A stretch of 64,000 nucleotides of DNA from JAGSPQ01 sp038206395 (GTDB lineage: Bacteria; Myxococcota; Myxococcia; Myxococcales; Myxococcaceae), in the NCBI GenBank assembly GCA_038206395.1, contig JBBRAX010000024.1:1-64000 (forward strand), read 5' to 3'. Numbering within the stretch: position 1 is the first letter of the stretch; each line of letters opens with the position of its first letter. Both the position numbers and the translations under genes were made by a program. Shown here in pieces: positions 24,693-33,589 of this stretch. Below the pieces are notes generated by a model. It was not told the DNA's origin. It did no database searches and saw nothing but the letters and a program-made list of their open reading frames with translations.

Positions 24693-25468
24693 CGGGGCGC
24701 CGGCAGTTCCTGACGCCCGAGGGTCCCGTTGAAGCGGGCGTTGCTCGCCGACACTCCGAGACCCACTGCGACGGCGATCAGCACGACAGCGCCTGCGCCG
24801 ACGGCCCACGGCCACACCTTGATTGACGACGGGCTGCGTTGCGCCGCGACCACCGCCGGCTCGATGGGCTGAGCCTCCTGAGGAACCAACACGGCAGCGG
24901 GAATCGGAGTCTTCCCCGAGGTCCACTGCGCGAGCTCCGAACGGTCGATGCGCAGCTTCACCGCGGTGGTGTCTCGGGGAATCGCGGCGGTCCACTCCGC
25001 CCCCGTCGCACGGGTCGCGCTGGTGGACCCGCCGACCCACGCCACCCGCACCGAGGTGACCGCGTTCATCGGGTCGAACACCTCGAGAGTCAGCTGCTCG
25101 CCGCGCCGCGACGTCACCCGCGCGAAGGCGCTCTTGCCCTCTTTGACCCGCGCTCGGCCCTGGTTGAAGAGCGCGTGGACCTTCGGCGCCACCATCGCGT
25201 CGAGGACGTAGACCGGAGACACCGTCGCCACCCAGGTGAACGCCTCGACCGCGGCCTCGGTGTTGCGTTGGGCGGCGTAGGCCTGGGCGCGCCACCGAAA
25301 CGCCTCGGCCAGCTCGTCCCCGGTTCCATCGGCGCAGAGCTCGACGTCCGCGACCGCCGCGAGGGTGCCGGGGTAGTCGAAAGATTGGTAGGCAGTCCTG
25401 GCCGCCGCCGCTGCCGCAGACGGACACGTGGCCGAGACCAGCGCAACGAGGGGGAACGCGACCAGCAC
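24689..25468 (-). CDS. Membrane-anchored TPR-like protein
   Basis: A 259-residue protein with an N-terminal signal (MLVAFPLVALVSATCPSAAA). Helical repeat sequence follows (residues 20-90: ARTAYQSFDYPGTLAAVADV, EAFRWRAQAYAAQ, AVEAFTWVATVSP), resembling tetratricopeptide repeats. A beta domain covers about 105-190. A C-terminal membrane segment lies near 223-243 (WAVGAGAVVLIAVAVGLGV). The layout suits a periplasmic protein anchored at its C-terminus. It is divergent from the Ser/Thr kinase gene, 44 bp away, and overlaps the Cys-rich lipoprotein gene; all three may be functionally linked. Confidence 0.65.
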   Translation of the reverse strand: MLVAFPLVALVSATCPSAAAAAARTAYQSFDYPGTLAAVADVELCADGTGDELAEAFRWRAQAYAAQRNTEAAVEAFTWVATVSPVYVLDAMVAPKVHALFNQGRARVKEGKSAFARVTSRRGEQLTLEVFDPMNAVTSVRVAWVGGSTSATRATGAEWTAAIPRDTTAVKLRIDRSELAQWTSGKTPIPAAVLVPQEAQPIEPAVVAAQRSPSSIKVWPWAVGAGAVVLIAVAVGLGVSASNARFNGTLGRQELPAPR

Positions 25469-25512
25469 GGCCGTGACGATACCCTGCTTTTTGAGGGTAC
25501 ACTCGCCCGCGA

Positions 25513-27222
25513 ATGGACGACATGGCCGGCGAAACGTTCGGCAAGTACGTCGTCATTCGGCGGCTGGCGATGGGCGGAATGGCCGAGGTCTGCCTCGCGC
25601 GGCTGCAAGGCGCAGCGGGGTTCAACAAGCTGTGCGTGGTGAAGCAGGTGTTGCCGCACCTGGCCGAAGACCCCTCGTTCACCGAGATGTTTCTCGACGA
25701 AGGCCGGCTCGCTGCGCGGCTGGTGCACCCGAACATCGCGCAGACGTTCGAGCTGGGGGAAGACGGCGGCCGTTTCTTCATGGCGATGGAGTTCGTGCCG
25801 GGCAAGTCGCTGTCCGACGTGTTCAAGCGGCTGCGCGACCTCGACCAGACGATGCCGCTGGCGTGCGCGATGCGCATCGAGCTGCAGCTGCTCGAGGCGC
25901 TGCAGTACGCACACGCGCTGAAGGGCGACAGCGGAAAGCCGCTGGGGCTGGTGCACCGCGACGTGTCGCCGTCGAACGTGATGGTGACTTTCGACGGCTC
26001 GGTGAAGCTGCTCGACTTCGGCATCGCAAAAGCCGTCACCCACTCGCACCAGACCGAGTCGGGGCGGGTGAAGGGCAAAGGCGGCTACATGTCGCCCGAG
26101 CAGTGTCGGGGCCGCGACCTCGACTCGCGCTCTGACCTCTACGCAGCGGGCGCTGTGCTGTACCAGCTCGTCACCGGCGTGAAGCCGTTCGACAACCTCA
26201 TCAACGGCTCAGACATCTACGCGCTGATGCAGGCGACGATGCGCGGCGGGTTCGCGCTGCCGAGCCAGGTGCGCACAGGTCTGCCGGCGGAGCTCGATTC
26301 GATCGTGAAGCAAGCGATGGCGCTGAAGCCCGAGGATCGCTATCGCAGCGCGCGGCCGATGATGGCTGACCTCGAGGCGCTGTCGGGAAGGCTGGGCACG
26401 TTTCCGTCGGCGCAGCGGCTGGCCGAGCTGATGGAACAGCTGTTCGGCGAGGAACAGGAAGAGCTCGCGTTTCTGCCCGAGGTGCCCGAGGCGGCGGCCG
26501 CCGACGTGCGCTCGAGCCCCTCTTTCGTCGAGCAGTCGCAGTCCTTCGTCGAGCCGCTGTCTTTCGCTTCGCTGCTGATTCCGAAGCCACCCGGGGCGGT
26601 GGCGCCGGCAAGCGAAGAGCAGACCCGCCTCGACCGGCCGGTGGACCCCGACGACAACGAGCAGACCCGCGACGTGACGTCACTCGGGCTGACGGCGTTC
26701 GCGCCGCGCACCGCAACTCCGCGCAAGGCGACCAGGCTGCCGCGCACGTGGCTCGCCGTCGCCACCATCGCCGGCGGCGCCGCGCTCGGCTTCGGCGGCC
26801 TGCTGTTGCAGTCGAGGCTCTCGTCTGAGGTCGCGGTGGTCGTCGAGCCGGCGCCGCAGCCTGAGGCGCCGGCCCGCGCGCCTGCCTCACCGCCGCCGGT
26901 CGTTGCAGATGCTGTCGCGCCACCGGAACCCGAACCTGTTCCCGCGCCTGTTGCCGTGGCTGCTCGCCCTGCTGCGAAGACGGTCGAGCCCAAAGCGCTG
27001 GTGGTCGCGGCCAAAGGCACCGTGCAGCTCGACGCCTACCCGTGGGCGTACGTGTCGTGGAAGGGCAAGCGGCTGGGCGAGACACCCATGAGCGCCGAGC
27101 TCCCCGCAGGTGAGCAGGTGCTCGTCATCGAGAACCCCGAGCTGAAGATGAAGCGGCAGGTGAAGCTGTTGGTGAAGCCCAACGCCATCACCACCCACTT
27201 CGAGAAGTTCGGGTCCGACTGA
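25513..27222 (+). CDS. Ser/Thr protein kinase with transmembrane segment and PEGA-like domain
   Basis: A 569-residue Hanks-type kinase. The Gly-rich loop is LAMGGMAEVCLA (residues ~16-28), the ATP-binding Lys is in VVKQV near 43, the catalytic loop is HRDVSPSNV near 148, the metal-binding motif is DFGIAK near 168, and GYMSPEQ ends the activation segment. A linker of ~130 residues has repeated EQTR motifs with Thr as possible phosphosites. A transmembrane helix lies near 412-435, then a Pro/Ala-rich spacer and a C-terminal PEGA-like domain (VQLDAYPWAYVSWKGKRLGE). So the kinase is cytoplasmic and the PEGA-like part outside. Start could be the ATG at 25513 or 25522. Confidence 0.94.
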   Translation: MDDMAGETFGKYVVIRRLAMGGMAEVCLARLQGAAGFNKLCVVKQVLPHLAEDPSFTEMFLDEGRLAARLVHPNIAQTFELGEDGGRFFMAMEFVPGKSLSDVFKRLRDLDQTMPLACAMRIELQLLEALQYAHALKGDSGKPLGLVHRDVSPSNVMVTFDGSVKLLDFGIAKAVTHSHQTESGRVKGKGGYMSPEQCRGRDLDSRSDLYAAGAVLYQLVTGVKPFDNLINGSDIYALMQATMRGGFALPSQVRTGLPAELDSIVKQAMALKPEDRYRSARPMMADLEALSGRLGTFPSAQRLAELMEQLFGEEQEELAFLPEVPEAAAADVRSSPSFVEQSQSFVEPLSFASLLIPKPPGAVAPASEEQTRLDRPVDPDDNEQTRDVTSLGLTAFAPRTATPRKATRLPRTWLAVATIAGGAALGFGGLLLQSRLSSEVAVVVEPAPQPEAPARAPASPPPVVADAVAPPEPEPVPAPVAVAARPAAKTVEPKALVVAAKGTVQLDAYPWAYVSWKGKRLGETPMSAELPAGEQVLVIENPELKMKRQVKLLVKPNAITTHFEKFGSD

Positions 27223-27260
27223 GGATCTATTCGCTGGCTCCGTTTCTCGAGCCCCGAGTT

Positions 27261-27788
27261 CTACTCTTCGATGCGCGCCGCCGATTCGGCCTCGAGCAGC
27301 TGCTCGATCAGCGCCGGAGCGTTCGTCTCGAGCCAGCGCCGGCAGCGCGCGACGTCGGCGCCCGACTTGATCAACTCGACGAGATCCGCACGGTCCTTCA
27401 TTCGAGGCGACTTGAGCTTGAGGTACGCGAGGATCTCAATCGGCGCGACGGCCAACGCTTCGGACGCAGGCGGAAGCTGGCTGGTGAGGAAGGCCTCGCC
27501 TTCCTGCGCAAAAAGGTGATCGACGACGACGCCGTTGACCTGAATTGGCACGCCCGGCTTCATCGTGACCAGCCCACCCTCGTGATGCTCGAAAGCCTCA
27601 TCGCCCACGAAGAAGTCGACATCCTTCGTCGCGCGCGGATGGCCGTGCGCCCCGACGGCCAGCCCACCGACGAGCCAGTGCCGCACCCCGAGAAGCGTCA
27701 GCTGCGCGGCCGCCGCTCGCATTGCCGTCAGCACCTTCGCGCTCACCGCGTCGTCCAGCAGCGAGAGGTCCGGTGTCCGCGTCGTCAT
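27261..27788 (-). CDS. Nucleotidyltransferase-fold protein
   Basis: A 175-residue protein with the minimal nucleotidyltransferase signature WLVGGLAVGAHGHPRATKDV then DFFVG, giving GG...DxD metal ligands near residues 53-55. A C-terminal helix region (EILAYLKLKSPRMKDRADLV) resembles the one in the protein at 15420-15875. Unlike that gene it has no obvious small partner gene; its neighbours are the kinase and a dehydrogenase. It may be an orphan member of a toxin-antitoxin-type family or a tRNA/protein-modifying enzyme. The ATG at 27788 precedes the conserved helix; the frame is open upstream. Confidence 0.75.
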   Translation of the reverse strand: MTTRTPDLSLLDDAVSAKVLTAMRAAAAQLTLLGVRHWLVGGLAVGAHGHPRATKDVDFFVGDEAFEHHEGGLVTMKPGVPIQVNGVVVDHLFAQEGEAFLTSQLPPASEALAVAPIEILAYLKLKSPRMKDRADLVELIKSGADVARCRRWLETNAPALIEQLLEAESAARIEE

Positions 27789-27909
27789 CCGGCGATTCCC
27801 CAGCGCTGAATAGTGAACCCGCGAAAGCACGAAGCAACGATGGCACAGCGGCAACGTGCACTCCACCCGGCGAGCAGCTTCGCTCGTCCTGGCGTGTAGA
27901 GTCCGCGCC

Positions 27910-28983
27910 GTGAACGACTGGGTCCTCTACGGAGCAACGGGCTACACCGGAGTCCTCCTCGCCGAAGAGGCCGCGCGCCGCGGACATCGGCCCGTCCTCG
28001 CCGGCCGCAACGCCGACAAGCTTCGCGCGCTCGGTGAACGCCTCGACCTGCCGTGGAAGGCGGTGTCGCTCGACGACGCCGCAAGCCTGCGCGCGCTGCT
28101 GCAGAACGCAGGCGCCGTGCTTCACGCCGCAGGCCCCTTCATCGAGACGAGCCGCCCGATGGCCGACGCCTGCCTCGACGTGGGCTGCAGCTACCTCGAC
28201 ATCACCGGTGAGCTCCCCGTCTTCCGCGCGCTGTTCGACCGTGACGCCGAAGCGAAGGCCCGCAAGGTCGCGCTGATTCCTGGCGTCGGCTTCGACGTCG
28301 TCCCGTCTGACTGTCTGGCGGCCTACGTCGCGTCGAAGCTTCCTGGCGCCGACACGCTCGAGCTCGCGCTGAACGCCATCGGCACCCCTTCTTCCGGCAC
28401 CGCGAAATCGCTGCTCGGCATCATCCCCGACGGCGGCTTCGTGCGCCGCGATGGGCAGCTCGTGCCGTACCCGCTCGGCAAAGGCATTCACCGCGTCCGC
28501 TTCTCGAGCCGCGAGTCGTACGTCGTGCCCAGCCCCATCGCCGACCTCGTCACCGCGTGGCACTCGACGAGGATTCCCAACATCACGGTCAGCTTCGCCG
28601 TGCCTTCCGGCTTCGCGCGAACGATGGAAGCGCTCTGGCCGCTGGGCGCCGTCGGCCTCCCGCTGATCGGCGGCCTGATGAAGACCAAGGCGATTCGCGC
28701 CTGGCTCGACGCGACGCTCGAAGCGCGCACCGCCGGGCCCGACGCCGCCGGCCGCGAGAAGGGCCGCAGCTACCTCTACGGAAAAGTGAGCCGCAAAGAC
28801 GGGACGTCTGCCGAAGCCTGGCTCGAGACCTCCGATGGCTACGAGCTCACTCGCCACTGCGCCATCAGCGCCATCGAGCAGGTGCTCACGACGAAGCCAA
28901 TCGGCGCGCTCGCGCCTTCCACTGCGTTCGGCGCCGACTTCATCCTTGCCACCCCCGGGACCCGGCGCCTCGACACGGTGTGA
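27910..28983 (+). CDS. Saccharopine-dehydrogenase-like NAD(P)-binding oxidoreductase
   Basis: A 357-residue protein with an N-terminal Rossmann motif WVLYGATGYTGVLLAE and VLAGRNADKLRALGERL. LHAAGPFIETSRPMADACL and CSYLDITGE are typical of the saccharopine dehydrogenase / trans-acting enoyl reductase superfamily. The C-terminal half has a hydrophobic stretch near residue 245. These enzymes reduce or dehydrogenate diverse acyl or amino-acid substrates; the exact substrate is not indicated. The GTG at 27910 was chosen because it directly precedes the first beta strand. It is convergent with the next gene, 6 bp apart. Confidence 0.85.
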   Translation: MNDWVLYGATGYTGVLLAEEAARRGHRPVLAGRNADKLRALGERLDLPWKAVSLDDAASLRALLQNAGAVLHAAGPFIETSRPMADACLDVGCSYLDITGELPVFRALFDRDAEAKARKVALIPGVGFDVVPSDCLAAYVASKLPGADTLELALNAIGTPSSGTAKSLLGIIPDGGFVRRDGQLVPYPLGKGIHRVRFSSRESYVVPSPIADLVTAWHSTRIPNITVSFAVPSGFARTMEALWPLGAVGLPLIGGLMKTKAIRAWLDATLEARTAGPDAAGREKGRSYLYGKVSRKDGTSAEAWLETSDGYELTRHCAISAIEQVLTTKPIGALAPSTAFGADFILATPGTRRLDTV

Positions 28984-28989
28984 GTCGCG

Positions 28990-30096
28990 CTAACGCTTCT
29001 TCACCACCACGAACTCTGAGCCCACCGAGAGCTCGGCGGCAGCGCCGGCCTCTTCACGCAGCAGCTGCGCCGCCCACGCCGACACCGCGCGCTGGGCGAT
29101 GCCGCGGCCGGTGTCGTTGTCGAGGTAGATGAAAGCGCCGCCGTCTGGGTCTCGAAAGCCAGCGCCGCAGCCCGGCTGGTACGCGCCGCCGAGCCCCGCG
29201 ATGTCCGAGAAGGTCCAGTGCCCCGCCTCCTTCACCTCGAGCAGCCACGCAGGCTTCGGCGTCCGCGCGAAGTTGTCGCGAATGAAGCCGTTGCCCAGGT
29301 ACGAGATGGAGTTGTCTTCGAGCGCGAGCAGGTAGCTCAGCGGCCGGGAAATCGCCGTCACGCTTCCCGCATTCAGAAACGGGCTGTCGGCCGGCGCCGC
29401 GATGAGAAACCCGCCCTTCACCCGCGCGTCACGCTCGACGACCTTCGCGGTGGTGACGGCGCCGAAGCTGTGGCCGACCATGCCTACGCGCTTGGCATCG
29501 AACTTTCCGCGCAAGAAGGCGGGCACTTCGACCGAGCTCGCGTCGAGCAGCGCGTCGAGCACACCCGAGATGTCGTCGGCGCGTACCTGAAGAAAGGTGT
29601 TGTTCAGCGCAGCGCCCGCATCGAAGCGCGTGTTGTCCACGTGGTCGGGCGCGGCGACGACGAAGCCGTGGCTGGCCAACCGTTCGGCGATGGAATGGAG
29701 GCTGAAGCGAAAGCCTTCGGTGCAGTGCGACATCATCACCACGGGCCACGCGGTTCCGGCAGCGGGTACAGCGTCGCGTTGGGAGCGCGCCAGCCGCGGC
29801 GTGCACTTCGCGGGGGCCTCGTCGACCCACGCTTTGAGGGTCGTGCGGCGCGCGCCTGCTTCGAACTCTTCCACCGGAAAGCTCGAGTCGCTGGGCGCGC
29901 CGGCGGCCGGGTACCAGAGCTCGACCGGCAACGCGCGCCCTCCATCGCGGCTGTGAATCGTGGTGTGCGCGCTGCCGACGGCGTACGGCCCGGGCAGGTC
30001 GTAGCGCCCCGCGTCAGGTCCGGCGTCGACCGTGGCGCTTCCGCCCGTGCAGGCAGTCACCAGCAATCCCACCCACACCCACCGATTCATCCCCAT
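28990..30096 (-). CDS. Alpha/beta-hydrolase lipoprotein (PAF acetylhydrolase-like)
   Basis: A 368-residue lipoprotein with signal WVWVGLLVTAC and a short Asp/Gly linker. It has an alpha/beta hydrolase fold: VELWYPA near 60, VVMMSHCTEG (oxyanion strand), the nucleophile elbow VGMVGHSFGAVTT with catalytic Ser near 225, and EAGHWTFSD near 310 that could supply His. The order matches platelet-activating-factor acetylhydrolase / dienelactone hydrolase relatives. Proposed role is an outer-membrane or periplasmic esterase. The ATG at 30096 has GGGA at a good distance; an ATG at 30090 is also possible. It is divergent from the next gene by 24 bp. Confidence 0.82.
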   Translation of the reverse strand: MGMNRWVWVGLLVTACTGGSATVDAGPDAGRYDLPGPYAVGSAHTTIHSRDGGRALPVELWYPAAGAPSDSSFPVEEFEAGARRTTLKAWVDEAPAKCTPRLARSQRDAVPAAGTAWPVVMMSHCTEGFRFSLHSIAERLASHGFVVAAPDHVDNTRFDAGAALNNTFLQVRADDISGVLDALLDASSVEVPAFLRGKFDAKRVGMVGHSFGAVTTAKVVERDARVKGGFLIAAPADSPFLNAGSVTAISRPLSYLLALEDNSISYLGNGFIRDNFARTPKPAWLLEVKEAGHWTFSDIAGLGGAYQPGCGAGFRDPDGGAFIYLDNDTGRGIAQRAVSAWAAQLLREEAGAAAELSVGSEFVVVKKR

Positions 30097-30120
30097 GCGG
30101 TTTCCCATACACTCGCGGTC

Positions 30121-30624
30121 GTGCGTGGCGTCGAATTTCAGCAGAGCGCGGAGGCAGGCCTGACGGTGTTCCGGCCGCGCAACCTGCTCAACGCGATTCC
30201 TCCCATTCTCTTGTTCGTCGCCATGCCGGTGCTCGCCGTCGTCTCCAACCCGCACCAGTGGGGCGGGCGAATCGTCATCTTGGTCGGCTGTGGATTGATT
30301 CCCTTTTTGTTGCCGAAGCTCACCACCGCGCTGAAGCCCTTCCAGCTCACGCTCACCGCGAATGATGGAACCGTTCGGGTCGATGGCGAGCCGCTGGAGT
30401 CCGCGCGCGTCGAGAGCCGCGTGCTGATGACGTTTCTCACCCGCCAGACGAAGTGCTACTCGCTGTCGTTGTGGGTGATGTTCACCGATGGCGAGAGCCG
30501 CACGGTCGAGCTCGGCCGGTTCCGCACCATGCTCGAGGTCTCGAACGCCGCCGGCACCATCGAAGGGTTTCTCTTGGGCAACGCCGTCAAATCGAGCCCC
30601 GCCTCCTCATCATCCGTGCGGTAA
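30121..30624 (+). CDS. Small two-helix membrane protein
   Basis: A 167-residue protein with two adjacent hydrophobic segments near residues 20-62 (AIPPILLFVAMPVLAVV; GGRIVILVGCGLIPFLL). A beta-rich cytoplasmic domain of ~100 residues follows (LTLTANDGTVRVDGE; LWVMFTDGESRTVELGRF). This resembles membrane-tethered PH-like or DUF proteins, but no family was fixed. The start is GTG at 30121. It lies 13 bp before the acyltransferase gene and probably starts that operon, so a link to membrane lipids is plausible. Confidence 0.6.
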   Translation: MRGVEFQQSAEAGLTVFRPRNLLNAIPPILLFVAMPVLAVVSNPHQWGGRIVILVGCGLIPFLLPKLTTALKPFQLTLTANDGTVRVDGEPLESARVESRVLMTFLTRQTKCYSLSLWVMFTDGESRTVELGRFRTMLEVSNAAGTIEGFLLGNAVKSSPASSSSVR

Positions 30625-30637
30625 CCTCGCGCCTCAC

Positions 30638-31453
30638 ATGGCGCGCGATGAGCGAATCGAAGACCTGGTAGATCGCCTCGAGCTCGGCTTCAACACGCTG
30701 GGCATCGACCCGTACGGAGTCTCGAAGAAGCACCTGCGCGTCTTCTTCACTGCGCTGGGCTTCCTCTACCGACGCTACTTCCGGGTGAGGGCGTTCGGCA
30801 TCGAGCACGTGCCGCCGCGTGGCCGCGCGATGCTGGTCGGCAACCACTCGGGTGGCGTCGCGATCGACGGCGCGATGGTCATCACCTCGATGCTCCTCGA
30901 GATGAACCCGCCCCGGCTCGCGCACGCGATGGCCGACAAGTTCATCAACGCGCTGCCGCTCGCGTCGCTGTGGAGCTCGCGCACCGGCCAGTTCACCGGG
31001 CTGCCCGAGCACGCGCAGCGGCTGCTCGAAGACGACCGGATGCTCGTCGTCTTCCCCGAAGGCGCGCGCGGCACCGCGAAGCTCTACACAGAACGGTATT
31101 CGCTGGTCGACTTCGGCGCCGGCTTCGTGCGGCTGGCGCTGAAGACGAAGACGCCCATCATCCCGTTCGGCTTCCTCGGCGGCGGCGCGGCGATTCCCAC
31201 CATCACCAATGCGTATGCGCTGGGGAAGCTGGTCGGCGTCCCGTACATCCCCATCACGCCGTACCTCGTCTCGCTGCCCCTGCCCGTGAACCTCGAGGTG
31301 CACTACGGCGAGCCGATGGTGTTCGAAGGAAGCGGCACCGAGGAAGACAGCGTCATCGACGGCTACGTCGCGCAGGTGAAGCAGCGCATCGCCGATTTGA
31401 TCGACGACGGCCGCAGATCGCGAAGTCAGCGAAAGAAGGAGGACGCCGCTTGA
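30638..31453 (+). CDS. PlsC-type lysophospholipid acyltransferase
   Basis: A 271-residue acyltransferase. The catalytic motif NHSGGVAID near residue 70 supplies the NH....D pair (His71, Asp76) of the PlsC superfamily. LVVFPEGARG near 137 is the glycerol-phosphate binding motif, and IIPFGFLGGG near 175 is the later conserved block. It should transfer an acyl chain to a lysolipid or similar alcohol at the inner membrane. The next gene starts inside its stop codon (TTGA), so it is co-translated with a sugar-epimerase-like protein. Confidence 0.9.
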   Translation: MARDERIEDLVDRLELGFNTLGIDPYGVSKKHLRVFFTALGFLYRRYFRVRAFGIEHVPPRGRAMLVGNHSGGVAIDGAMVITSMLLEMNPPRLAHAMADKFINALPLASLWSSRTGQFTGLPEHAQRLLEDDRMLVVFPEGARGTAKLYTERYSLVDFGAGFVRLALKTKTPIIPFGFLGGGAAIPTITNAYALGKLVGVPYIPITPYLVSLPLPVNLEVHYGEPMVFEGSGTEEDSVIDGYVAQVKQRIADLIDDGRRSRSQRKKEDAA

Positions 31454-32361
31454 AGGTCCTCATCATGGGCATCGCCGGTGGGCTCGGGCGGCAGCTGGCT
31501 GTCTCGCTGCTTCAAGCGGGTCACGACGTCACCGGCATCGACAGGCGCAGCTGGGGCGACGCACCGAAGGGCATCGAGTTGCACGAGGTCGACCTGCGAA
31601 AGCGCGGGGCCGAAGACGTGTTCCGCAAGAAGCGCCCCGACTGCGTGGTGCACATGGCGACGGTGACGTCGCTGACAGACCCCGGAGAAGCGCACTACCG
31701 CATCAACTTAGGGGGCACGCGCGCGGTGTTCGAGCACGCGGCGACGTACGGCGTGGGGCACGTCGTCTTCGTCGGCCGGCACACGTTCTACGGCGCCGCG
31801 GCCGACTCGCCGCTGTACCACCTGGAAGAAGAGCCGCCGATGGCGCTCGAGTCCTTTCCCGAGCTGTCTGACCTCGTCGCCGCCGACTTGCTGGCGTCGA
31901 CTGCGCTGTGGCGGCAGCCCACGCAAACCACCACCGTGTTGCGCATGGTCTACACGCTGGGCCCGTCGCGCATGGGCACCCTCGCGTCGTTCCTTCGCGG
32001 AACCCGCGTGCCGCTGGTGATGGGCTACGACCCGCTCTTCCAGTTCCTTTACGAAGCCGACGCGGTCGCGGCGCTGAAGCTTTCGATCGAGAAGAGGCCG
32101 CGCGGGGTGTTCAACGTCGCGGGGCCGGCGCCGGTGCCGCTGTCGACCATCGCCACGCAGACGGGGCGCAAGACGTTGCCGATGCCGGAAGCGCTGCTGA
32201 CGCGGCTGTCGGGACGCTTCGGTTTTCCACGGTTGCCGCGTGGCGTGCTCGAGCATCTGAAGTTTCCGGTGGTGGTCGACCCGAAGGCCTTCGTCGCCGC
32301 CACTGGCTTCAAGGCCGAGGTCGACGAAGTCGAGACGCTGCGTCGCTACCGCGCTCTCTGA
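31450..32361 (+). CDS. NAD-dependent epimerase/dehydratase (extended SDR)
   Basis: A 303-residue extended short-chain dehydrogenase. KVLIMGIAGGLGRQLAVSLL is the N-terminal Rossmann strand and Gly motif; VVHMATVTSL near 60 and YRINLGGTRAVFEHA follow. The usual YxxxK is not obvious: the matching region reads GRHTFYGAAADSPLYH, so catalysis may be altered. The start is TTG at 31450, overlapping the acyltransferase stop as TTGA. A later ATG at 31465 would remove the first beta strand. Possible role is in polar lipid or sugar modification with the acyltransferase. Confidence 0.82.
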   Translation: MKVLIMGIAGGLGRQLAVSLLQAGHDVTGIDRRSWGDAPKGIELHEVDLRKRGAEDVFRKKRPDCVVHMATVTSLTDPGEAHYRINLGGTRAVFEHAATYGVGHVVFVGRHTFYGAAADSPLYHLEEEPPMALESFPELSDLVAADLLASTALWRQPTQTTTVLRMVYTLGPSRMGTLASFLRGTRVPLVMGYDPLFQFLYEADAVAALKLSIEKRPRGVFNVAGPAPVPLSTIATQTGRKTLPMPEALLTRLSGRFGFPRLPRGVLEHLKFPVVVDPKAFVAATGFKAEVDEVETLRRYRAL

Positions 32362-32375
32362 TAAGAATTGCGGCA

Positions 32376-32900
32376 ATGCACAAACTGCTCGTGGTCGCCG
32401 TGACGTTTGCCCTGTCGGGTTGTTGCTGCAAGAGCCGCGAAGAGAAGCTGAAGGCCGCCGAAGAGGCGGGAGACTTCGCCGTCAGTGAGAAGGCGCGGTT
32501 GATTAAAGGAGCCGGCAACGCGCTCGACAAGGAAGGCACCGTCGCCGGCGAGTCCGTCGCCCGTGGTGCCGCCCGCGTTCTCAAGTCCGTCGGTGGCGGA
32601 GCGATGGAAGGCTTCAACGAGCTCACCATCACCACCTCGCCCACCCTCGCCGGCGTCGGCGTAAAGGCCGAGCGTGCGGGCATCGCGGCGGTCGACGGAA
32701 AATCGAACCAGGTGAAGGTCTACGTCGTGTTCGACAAGGCCTTCAAAGGTGACCTGCAGCTCATCCTTCGCGACAAGAACAACCGCGAGGCCGGGCGCTC
32801 GAAGATTTCCGTCGAAGAGCCTGAGACGGGCAAGTACCTGCTCTTCCCGTTCGACCCGCTCACCGAGTGGATGGGCGTGGTCTCGACCGAGCTGAAGTAG
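32376..32900 (+). CDS. Small lipoprotein
   Basis: A 174-residue lipoprotein: MHKLLVVAVTFALSGCCC has its lipobox at LSGC. A charged helical segment (SREEKLKAAEEAGDF; EKARLIKGAGNALDKEG) leads to a beta-rich C-terminal half (KVYVVFDKAFKGDLQLILRD; KYLLFPFDPL). No family recognised. It follows the epimerase by 14 bp in the same direction and ends at the single dispersed hairpin repeat. Confidence 0.7.
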   Translation: MHKLLVVAVTFALSGCCCKSREEKLKAAEEAGDFAVSEKARLIKGAGNALDKEGTVAGESVARGAARVLKSVGGGAMEGFNELTITTSPTLAGVGVKAERAGIAAVDGKSNQVKVYVVFDKAFKGDLQLILRDKNNREAGRSKISVEEPETGKYLLFPFDPLTEWMGVVSTELK

Positions 32901-32913
32901 CCACCTCTGCGCA

Positions 32914-32949
32914 GGCTCATCCCTCGATTGCTCTCGGGATGAACGGAAG
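32914..32949. repeat. Single dispersed copy of the 43-bp hairpin repeat
   Basis: This segment matches the unit repeated at 15-143: GGCTCATCCCTCGATTGCTC then TCGGGATGAACGGAAG, with two or three base changes. The arms TCATCCC (32917-32923) and GGGATGA (32936-32942) are intact around a 12-nt loop. It lies between two converging genes, one base before the stop codon of the leftward gene. The shared placement suggests a bidirectional 3'-end element. Confidence 0.82.
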
Positions 32950-32950
32950 G

Positions 32951-33589
32951 CTACTCCTGCTTGTTCTTTGCGGTGGTGAGCGCGTACTTCACGGTCGGGT
33001 TCTGCTCGACGGCCAGGCGCGCCATGATCGCTTCCTTCGCCTTCGGGGTCTTCACGCCAGCCAGCGCATCGGCCGCGTAATACCGAACGTCTTTGTCAGC
33101 GTCGGCGAGGGCCGCAATCAGCGCGTCTTCCGCCGGCACCGGGCCGACCATCGACAACGCCAACGCTGCCTCGCGTCGCACTTCGGGCGTGGGGTCCTTC
33201 AGCGCATTCGCGAGCGGAACCGAGGAGCTCGGTAGCTTCATGCACCGCAGGCCCATCGCGGCTTCCCGGCGCTGCTGCTGCGGCACTTTCAGGTCGACGA
33301 CGCGCGCTTCGAAGACGGCCCCCGCGTTCAGCGCCTTCAGCGACGTCACCACCGCGTCGCGCAGCTCCTCGTCCATCGTGGTGAGGGTGCGGACGAGGGT
33401 GTCGATCGCCATCACGTCTTTCGACGTGGCCAGGGCCTTCGCTGCTTTGATTCGCTCCGCGCGGGGAGCCTTGTCATCGAGAACCGTCGCCATGGGGTTC
33501 CTCCTCGGCGCAGCGAATGCCGCCGCGCTCGCGCATATCAGGATGGCGAGGAACTTCTTCAGTTGTCCCTGAAGCCGTCGGCGGTCCAC
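32951..33589 (-). CDS. Exported HEAT-repeat protein
   Basis: A 212-residue protein with a signal-like start (KKFLAILICASAAAFAAP). Residues about 45-205 are helical repeats of the HEAT / PBS-lyase type: VRREAALALSMVGPVPAEDA and VRYYAADALAGVKTPKAKEA are the clearest, four to five units in all. HEAT proteins are binding scaffolds; the partner is unknown. The start is GTG at 33589, overlapping the upstream gene by 31 bp, suggesting co-transcription. Its last codons are followed directly by the dispersed hairpin repeat. Confidence 0.8.
   Translation of the reverse strand: MDRRRLQGQLKKFLAILICASAAAFAAPRRNPMATVLDDKAPRAERIKAAKALATSKDVMAIDTLVRTLTTMDEELRDAVVTSLKALNAGAVFEARVVDLKVPQQQRREAAMGLRCMKLPSSSVPLANALKDPTPEVRREAALALSMVGPVPAEDALIAALADADKDVRYYAADALAGVKTPKAKEAIMARLAVEQNPTVKYALTTAKNKQE

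Noticed and set aside
24693..26078. Upstream extension of the Cys-rich lipoprotein frame
   Set aside because: It runs antisense across the kinase start and out of frame over the TPR-like gene, and lacks protein-like composition; the lipobox signal starts at 24692.
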